In this document: positions 59,253-64,000 of the stretch, in pieces
Numbering within the stretch: the stretch's first letter is position 1
Layout: each line of letters starts with the position of its first letter
Source of the DNA: Actinoplanes lutulentus
Lineage (GTDB): Bacteria > Actinomycetota > Actinomycetes > Mycobacteriales > Micromonosporaceae
Reading direction: 5' to 3'
Length of the DNA stretch: 64,000 bases
NCBI RefSeq assembly: GCF_003259845.1
Contig: NZ_QLMJ01000002.1
Location: forward strand, 1-64,000
Made by a program: the position numbers and the translations under genes
Notes under the pieces: model-generated
What the model was told of the DNA's origin: nothing
What the model saw: only the letters and a program-made list of their open reading frames with translations
Database searches by the model: none

Positions 59253-60509
59253 ATGCGGGTCGTCATCGCCGGCCAGGGGTACGTCGGACTGCCGCTCGCG
59301 GTCCGCGCCGCCCAGGTCGGCCACACAGTCGTCGGCTTCGACGTCGACGACGACCGGATCAAACGGCTCGCCGCCGGTGAGTCCTACGTCGACGACGTCT
59401 CCTCCGACGACCTGCGCGACATCCTCGCCACCGGCAAGTTCACCCCGTCGTCCGACCCGCGCTCCTGCGGCGGGTTCGACGTCGCGGTGATCGCGGTGCC
59501 GACGCCGCTGCGCGAGGGCACTCCCGACCTGCGTTTCATCGAGGAGTCCGCCCGCACCCTGGCGCGGTACCTGCGCCCCGGCGCGACCGTCGCCCTGGAG
59601 TCGACCACCTACCCGGGCACCACCACCGAGCTGGTCGCGCCGCTGCTGGAGGAGGGCTCCGGCCTGATCGCCGGCGTCGACTTCCACCTGGGTTACAGCC
59701 CCGAGCGCATCGACCCGGGCAACCGCGAGTGGAACCTCACCACCACGCCGAAGGTCGTCTCCGGCATCAACCCGGCCTCACTGGAACACGTGCAGGCCTT
59801 CTACGCCTCGGTCGTCGACACGACCGTCCCGGTCGCCGACACCAAGGTCGCCGAGCTCGCCAAACTGCTCGAGAACACGTTCCGGCACGTCAACATCGCG
59901 CTGGTCAACGAGCTCGCGGTGTACGCCAACGAACTCGGCATCGACGTCTGGGAGGCGATCGACGCGGCCAGCTCGAAGCCGTTCGGATACATGCGGTTCG
60001 TGCCCGGCCCCGGCGTCGGCGGGCACTGCCTGCCGATCGACCCGTCGTACCTGTCCTGGCGGGTGCAGCGGACCCTCGGGCAGAGCTTCCGGTTCGTCGA
60101 GCTGGCCAACGACATCAACAACCACATGCCGGATTACGTCTCGCGCCGGCTGGTCGCCGCCCTGAACACCCGGCGCAAGGCGGTCAACGGCTCGACGATC
60201 CTGCTGCTCGGTCTCGCGTACAAGAAGAACAGCGGCGACGCGCGTGAGTCACCCGCGCGGCGGGTCGCCGCGCTGCTGCTCGGCATGGGCGCCGAGGTAC
60301 GCGCCGCCGACCCGCACGTCGTCGAGGACGCCCACGTCGACAGCCGGGTCGCCCGGGTCGCGCTGACGCCCGAGCAGATCGCCGCCGCCGACGCGGTGAT
60401 CCTGCTGGCCGACCACGACGACTTCGACCTGGACCTCGTCGTCCAGCACGCCGCCTACGTGCTGGACACCCGCCATCGCCTCACCGGACCCAACGTCGAG
60501 TCGCTGTGA
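59253..60509 (+). CDS. UDP-sugar 6-dehydrogenase (UDP-GlcNAc/ManNAc or UDP-Glc type)
   Basis: A 418-residue enzyme; ATG 59253 follows AAGGAG. It oxidises C6 of a UDP-sugar to the uronate with two NAD+. The NAD site is VVIAGQGYVGLPLAVRAAQVGHTVVGFDVD. The central LENTFRHVNIALVNELAVYANELGIDVWEAIDAA and the active-site GVGGHCLPIDPSYLSW (catalytic Cys) are intact, and the C-terminal LGLAYKKNSGDARESPA binds substrate. The form is that of WecC/TuaD-related enzymes. It supplies a uronic acid for the exopolysaccharide. Confidence 0.92.
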   Translation: MRVVIAGQGYVGLPLAVRAAQVGHTVVGFDVDDDRIKRLAAGESYVDDVSSDDLRDILATGKFTPSSDPRSCGGFDVAVIAVPTPLREGTPDLRFIEESARTLARYLRPGATVALESTTYPGTTTELVAPLLEEGSGLIAGVDFHLGYSPERIDPGNREWNLTTTPKVVSGINPASLEHVQAFYASVVDTTVPVADTKVAELAKLLENTFRHVNIALVNELAVYANELGIDVWEAIDAASSKPFGYMRFVPGPGVGGHCLPIDPSYLSWRVQRTLGQSFRFVELANDINNHMPDYVSRRLVAALNTRRKAVNGSTILLLGLAYKKNSGDARESPARRVAALLLGMGAEVRAADPHVVEDAHVDSRVARVALTPEQIAAADAVILLADHDDFDLDLVVQHAAYVLDTRHRLTGPNVESL

Positions 60510-60534
60510 ACCTGAAATCTCTGCGGAGGTAATC

Positions 60535-61239
60535 GTGGACCCCGTCGTACGCCTTTTCTGGAACGGCCTGCAACGCCTGGTCGCCGCCGTCATGCTGCTC
60601 CTGCTCACCCCGGTGATCCTCACGATCGCGGCGTGGATCCGGATCGCCGACGGCCGGGGAGTCCTGTTCGTCCAGGACCGGGCCGGCGTGAACGGCACCC
60701 CGTTCCGGATGCTCAAGTTCCGCTCGATGGTGCACGACTCGGTCGCGCTCAGCGCCCAGCTCGGCATCGACGACCCGTTCGGCCTGGTCGAGAACGACCC
60801 CCGGATCACCCGGTGCGGCGGGTTCCTGCGCCGGACCAGCCTCGACGAGCTGCCCCAGCTGATCAACGTGGTGCTCGGTCACATGAACATGGTCGGCCCG
60901 CGCCCCGACGTGCTGCCGCAGGTCGCGAACTACTCCGCCGAGGACGCCCGCCGCCTCGAGGTCAAGCCCGGCATCACCGGCTGGGCCCAGGTCAACGGCC
61001 GCGACGACATCGACTGGCCGCAGCGGTTCATCCTGGACCGCTGGTACGTCGACAACTGGTCGCCGGCCCTCGACCTCAAGATCCTCTGGGAGACCGCGGT
61101 GACGCTCCAGCGCGGAGAGCCGCCGGTGCACGTCGACACCCTCAACATCGCCCGGCAGCAGACCCCTGCCGCCAGCCTCGATCAGAGAATCGTGATGGAC
61201 CAGAAGCCAGCAGTTCAGGACGTATCCCGTGTCGCTTGA
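60535..61239 (+). CDS. Priming sugar transferase (undecaprenyl-phosphate sugar phosphotransferase)
   Basis: A 234-residue bacterial sugar transferase from GTG 60535 (GGAGG upstream). One N-terminal membrane helix (LVAAVMLLLLTPVILTIAAWIRI) precedes the catalytic domain with RAGVNGTPFRMLKFRSM, RRTSLDELPQLINVVLGHMNMVGPRP and KPGITGWAQVNGRDDI. It transfers a sugar-1-phosphate to undecaprenyl phosphate, starting repeat-unit assembly at the inner membrane. It follows the UDP-sugar dehydrogenase by 25 bp and overlaps the next gene by 11 bp. Confidence 0.92.
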   Translation: MDPVVRLFWNGLQRLVAAVMLLLLTPVILTIAAWIRIADGRGVLFVQDRAGVNGTPFRMLKFRSMVHDSVALSAQLGIDDPFGLVENDPRITRCGGFLRRTSLDELPQLINVVLGHMNMVGPRPDVLPQVANYSAEDARRLEVKPGITGWAQVNGRDDIDWPQRFILDRWYVDNWSPALDLKILWETAVTLQRGEPPVHVDTLNIARQQTPAASLDQRIVMDQKPAVQDVSRVA

Positions 61240-62284
61240 GATCGGATCGGAATTCCACTGGGACCCGGCCGTCCTGCTCAGTGCCGAGCAGGGCGGCCCG
61301 CCCGCGTGGCTGCCGGCGCAGCGCTCGCTGTTCGCCACCGGATGCGGCGCGCTCAGCGAAGTGCTGCGCCTGCTCGCACCGGCCGGCCGGCTGCACGTGC
61401 CGTCGTACTTCTGCATGGGTGTCGCCGAGGCGCTCTCCGAACGGATGCCGATCACCTGGTACCGGCACCTGCCGGACGGGCGGGGACCGCGCTGGGAGAC
61501 GCTGCGGGTCGCCGACGGTGACGTGGTGCTCGCCCAGAACCTGTTCGGCCGGGAGAACGGCGGGTCGTGGGGCGCGTGGATCCGGGCACACCCCCGCATC
61601 CCGGTGATCGAGGACCACTCGCACGACCCGTTCAGCGACTGGGCGGAGAACAGCGAAGCGGCGTACGCGGTCGCCTCGCTGCGCAAGACGCTGCCGCTGC
61701 CCGACGGCGGGCTGCTCTGGTCGCCGCAGGGACTCTCGCTGCCGCGGCCGAGCGGGCCGGAGAGCAGCGGCTCGCACCTCAAGCTCGCGGCCATGCTGAT
61801 CAAGGCGGCCTGGCTGGAGGGGCGGCCGATCGACAAGGAGCATTTCCGGGCGTTGCAGCAGCAGGGCGAGCACGATCTGCGGGGCAGTTCCGGGCCGGCC
61901 TGCGCGTTCACCCGGGCGGCGTTACCGCTGCTCGACGTGGCGGGTCTGCGGGAGGTCAGTGCGCGTAACGCCCGGGAGCTGGCGGGGCTGCTCTTCACGC
62001 GTACCCAGGGAATGAAGATCGTGGGAGACGGCCCGTTCCGCTTGCAGCTGGAGTGCGCATCGATCCAGGCGCGTGATGCGCTGCAGGCGCATCTGGCAGG
62101 CAATCGGATCTACGCGCCGGTGCACTGGCGGCAGGACCGCAACCGGCTCTGGAGCGGTGACCACGAGGCGGCGGACCTGGCCGACCGGATGCTCACGCTG
62201 CCGGCCGATCATCGCTGCGGACCAGGGGATTTGTCGCGGATGGCGGAGGTGGTGCGGTACTTCACGCCTGCGCTGGCGGCCTAG
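61229..62284 (+). CDS. PLP-fold (DegT-like) aminotransferase-related protein
   Basis: A 351-residue protein with the fold-type-I PLP layout: TGCGALSEVLRLLAPAGRLHVPSYFCMGVAEAL (phosphate-binding and first helix), VIEDHSHDPFSDWAENSEA (Asp expected to contact the PLP pyridine nitrogen) and VASLRKTLPLPDGGLLWSP (candidate PLP Lys). It is shorter than usual sugar aminotransferases, and the DegT PxH/GY motifs are not clear, so catalytic activity is uncertain. It could make an amino sugar for the polysaccharide, using the 4-keto sugar from the upstream dehydratase. It overlaps the priming transferase by 11 bp. Confidence 0.72.
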   Translation: MSLEIGSEFHWDPAVLLSAEQGGPPAWLPAQRSLFATGCGALSEVLRLLAPAGRLHVPSYFCMGVAEALSERMPITWYRHLPDGRGPRWETLRVADGDVVLAQNLFGRENGGSWGAWIRAHPRIPVIEDHSHDPFSDWAENSEAAYAVASLRKTLPLPDGGLLWSPQGLSLPRPSGPESSGSHLKLAAMLIKAAWLEGRPIDKEHFRALQQQGEHDLRGSSGPACAFTRAALPLLDVAGLREVSARNARELAGLLFTRTQGMKIVGDGPFRLQLECASIQARDALQAHLAGNRIYAPVHWRQDRNRLWSGDHEAADLADRMLTLPADHRCGPGDLSRMAEVVRYFTPALAA

Positions 62285-62341
62285 GGTCTTTCGCCGGCCT
62301 TTTCGCTGGACGGCGAGGGTCGCGCGAGATCGGCGGATCGG

Positions 62342-62363
62342 CATATCATCATTGTGTGATATG
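62342..62363. promoter_or_regulatory. Inverted repeat upstream of the DMT-like gene
   Basis: CATATCA-N8-TGATATG, a perfect 7-bp inverted repeat in an AT-rich segment, lies 36 bp before the start at 62399. Candidate operator or promoter element. Confidence 0.4.
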
Positions 62364-62398
62364 TCGATCAACGCAGCGTGATCAAGGGCGGTGACCAC

Positions 62399-63604
62399 AT
62401 GACCACCGCGCACTGGATGTCGCTCGGGCTGGCACTTTACGGCGCTCTGAGTTACGCGGTGGGATCGATCCTGCAGGCCGTCGGTGCGCAGCGCAGTCAC
62501 AACACGGTGAGCACTCTCGGACATCCGCTCTACCTGGTCGGCATCGCCCTGGACATCTCCGCCTGGATCGCGGCGATGTTCGCCCTGCAGCACCTCGCGG
62601 TCTACGTCGTCGAGTCGGTGCTGGCCGGCTCGCTCGCCGTCACCGCCGTGCTGGCCTGGATGTTCCTGCAGTCCAAGCTGCGCCAGGTCGACGTGCTCGC
62701 GATCATCTGCACCGGCGCCGCCCTGACCACCCTCGCCATGTCGGCCGGCTCGCAGCACGAGATGGTGCCGACCTGGACGGTGCGGATCTCGTTCTGCTGC
62801 GCCGCCGCCGGCATCGTCCTCCTCGGCTGGGCCGCGACCCGCATCGGCATCCCCGGCCTGATCGCCGGGGTCGGCGGCCTCTCCCTCGGCGGCGCCGCCC
62901 TCACCGGCCGGGCACTGACCCTCCCGCCCGGCTCGATGGACACCTTCGGCACGGCGGTCGTCGCGATCGCCACCGAACCCCTGGTCTGGGCCCTGCTGAT
63001 CTTCCCGATCAACGGCATGATCCTGTACGCGAACGCGCTCCAGAAAGGCGACGTCGGCCGGGTCACCGCCGTGCACTGGACCGGTGAGGTCGTCGGCCCC
63101 TCGGTGATCGCGCTGACCCTGCTCGGCGACACCGTGCGCCCCGGCTGGGAACCGGCCGCCCTGCTCGCCGGCATCATCACCGTCGGCTCCGCCGTGGTGC
63201 TCGCGTCCACACCCGCCGCGACCGCGCAGGTCGCCGCCCCGGCCGGTTCCTCGGTACCGGCCGGCACGTCGCTGGCCTCGCCACCACAGTCCGGGCTGGC
63301 CCTGCTCCCGGCCGAGGCCTGGCGGCTCGCCATCCCACCGGAAGCACACTGGCCGGCGTTGCAGCCACCGCTGGTCCGTGGTTACGGGACAGTGCGCTGG
63401 TGGGGGTCGCCGACGACGCCGCAACCGTTGTGGGTGCCGCCGGACCGCTCGCTCAACGTGCCGGGTTCGCTGCCGGCCTGGGCCGGCCCGCAGCTGCCGG
63501 ATTCCCGCCCGCCGGACGAGTCCCGCCCGGCTCTGCGGCGCGCGGCCCACCGGGCGGTGCGCAGCCGGCACGCCCTGCCGTCGGGGCGCTCCAGCGCTGC
63601 CTGA
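62399..63604 (+). CDS. DMT/EamA-like multi-helix membrane protein with disordered tail
   Basis: A 401-residue protein. About nine or ten hydrophobic helices occupy residues 5-275 (LGLALYGALSYAVGSILQAVGA, VLAIICTGAALTTLAMSAG, IVLLGWAATRIGIPGLIAGVGG, LAGIITVGSAVVLASTP), resembling the drug/metabolite transporter superfamily with two five-helix halves. The last 120 residues are Pro/Ala/Arg-rich, W-containing and probably cytoplasmic. ATG 62399 was chosen over GTG 62378 by spacing from AAGGGCGG. Its place next to the exopolysaccharide genes suggests export of a lipid-linked or sugar intermediate, but this is inference. Confidence 0.72.
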   Translation: MTTAHWMSLGLALYGALSYAVGSILQAVGAQRSHNTVSTLGHPLYLVGIALDISAWIAAMFALQHLAVYVVESVLAGSLAVTAVLAWMFLQSKLRQVDVLAIICTGAALTTLAMSAGSQHEMVPTWTVRISFCCAAAGIVLLGWAATRIGIPGLIAGVGGLSLGGAALTGRALTLPPGSMDTFGTAVVAIATEPLVWALLIFPINGMILYANALQKGDVGRVTAVHWTGEVVGPSVIALTLLGDTVRPGWEPAALLAGIITVGSAVVLASTPAATAQVAAPAGSSVPAGTSLASPPQSGLALLPAEAWRLAIPPEAHWPALQPPLVRGYGTVRWWGSPTTPQPLWVPPDRSLNVPGSLPAWAGPQLPDSRPPDESRPALRRAAHRAVRSRHALPSGRSSAA

Positions 63605-63714
63605 ACGCACGCGCTTCGCATAGATTGTCATCGATAGTCAAGTGGCTGAAGAGATGATCTTTGCTGTGTGTTCACTGTGTACGGTCACCTTCCGGATCAA
63701 TGAGAAGGGGATCG

Positions 63715-64000
63715 ATGAATCACCACACGGGGATGGCCCTTTCGCGTGCCTGGAACAGGCGCGTGAGGGGCGGTTTGTCGGCAGCAGTCGGTTTAGCGGT
63801 AGGCGTCACGGTCGGCGCGGTGCCCTCAGCGGCACAGGCGCCGGCGATGGTGCCGCCGATCATCTTCCGCGCCGGGAACGAGGATCTGGCCTCCGCGCTC
63901 GCCTCCGCCAAGCAGACCGGCGAACGCGTCCGGCTCGACGACGCGACCACCGAGACATCGGAATACTTCGCCACACCCGGCGGTGACGTCGTCGGCGTCA
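63715..64000 (+). CDS. N-terminus of a large secreted protein (partial, RHS/wall-associated-like start)
   Basis: ATG 63715 has AAGGGG upstream and encodes a signal peptide (RAWNRRVRGGLSAAVGLAVGVTVGAVPSAAQA). The mature start follows: PAMVPPIIFRAGNEDLASALASAKQTGERVRLDDATTETSEYFATPGGDVVGV. The pattern 'A..SA...GERV.L...T.E.S..FA.PGG.' is that seen at the start of large actinomycete secreted RHS-repeat, wall-associated and polymorphic-toxin proteins. The gene runs off the window, so the identification rests on the first 95 residues. Confidence 0.65.
   Translation, partial: MNHHTGMALSRAWNRRVRGGLSAAVGLAVGVTVGAVPSAAQAPAMVPPIIFRAGNEDLASALASAKQTGERVRLDDATTETSEYFATPGGDVVGV

Noticed and set aside
61922..63631. 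569-codon minus-strand frame near the window end
   Set aside because: Glycine/arginine/aspartate-rich shadow of the PLP-fold and membrane-protein genes.

Overview
The window is about 70% GC chromosomal DNA from an actinomycete, most likely an Actinoplanes-like member of the Micromonosporaceae. The basis is the extreme GC codon bias, frequent GTG and TTG starts, AGGAG-type ribosome binding sites, and families typical of actinomycetes: STAND regulators, a SUKH protein, an Eis acetyltransferase, DUF4253, DUF2071, DUF2784 and DoxX proteins, and a MoxR/VWA pair. No phage, integrase, insertion sequence or CRISPR array is visible. The genus is inferred, not proved.

Layout. 1-6.7 kb: the 3' end of an unknown gene, a release-factor-2-like gene with an in-frame TGA and no GGQ loop, a duplicated-domain protein coupled to a Fic-type protein, a SUKH (SMI1/KNR4) protein, and uncharacterised genes. 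6.7-16.4 kb: a small DUF2795-like protein, a Tat-exported flavin amine oxidase, an Eis-like acetyltransferase, a lipoprotein, a large HTH/NB-ARC/TPR regulator preceded by 10-bp phased repeats, a transglutaminase-like protein, a DUF4253 protein and a serine hydrolase. 16.4-24.5 kb: a short-chain dehydrogenase and its divergent TetR regulator with three operator-like palindromes, DoxX, an epimerase/DUF2071 pair under two further palindromes, a DksA/TraR-like protein, an SGNH hydrolase and a lipoprotein. 24.5-25.9 kb: a scrapyard of gene fragments around an intact Imm1-like gene. 26-33 kb: an amine oxidase whose domains appear circularly permuted, then a C4-dicarboxylate transporter divergent from a sensor kinase / response regulator / glucose-6-phosphate dehydrogenase operon.

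33-46 kb: TetR and dehydrogenase genes, a leucine-rich leader peptide with an attenuator, four tRNA genes (one unusual), a RibD-like reductase, a Nudix hydrolase, a methyltransferase coupled to a two-domain nucleotidyltransferase protein, an EF-G-like translation GTPase behind a 34-codon ORF, a CPBP protease, a DHA2 drug exporter and a phosphotransferase. 46-53.7 kb: an alpha/beta hydrolase, a MoxR ATPase / zincin-VWA / unknown-protein cluster, and a secreted M14 carboxypeptidase. 54-63.6 kb: an exopolysaccharide locus (LuxR regulator, VanZ, GT4 glycosyltransferase, FlaA1/CapD-like dehydratase, UDP-sugar dehydrogenase, priming sugar transferase, PLP-fold protein, DMT-like membrane protein). 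The window ends in the start of a secreted protein.

Best candidates for something new: the permuted amine oxidase; the leucine attenuator that faces a tRNA array rather than a leu gene, together with the short-armed GAG-anticodon tRNA inside that array; the GGQ-less release-factor relative carrying an in-frame UGA; the 34-codon peptide ahead of the EF-G-like gene; and the MoxR/zincin-VWA cluster. All functional statements come from reading the sequence and recalling protein families; no database search was run.
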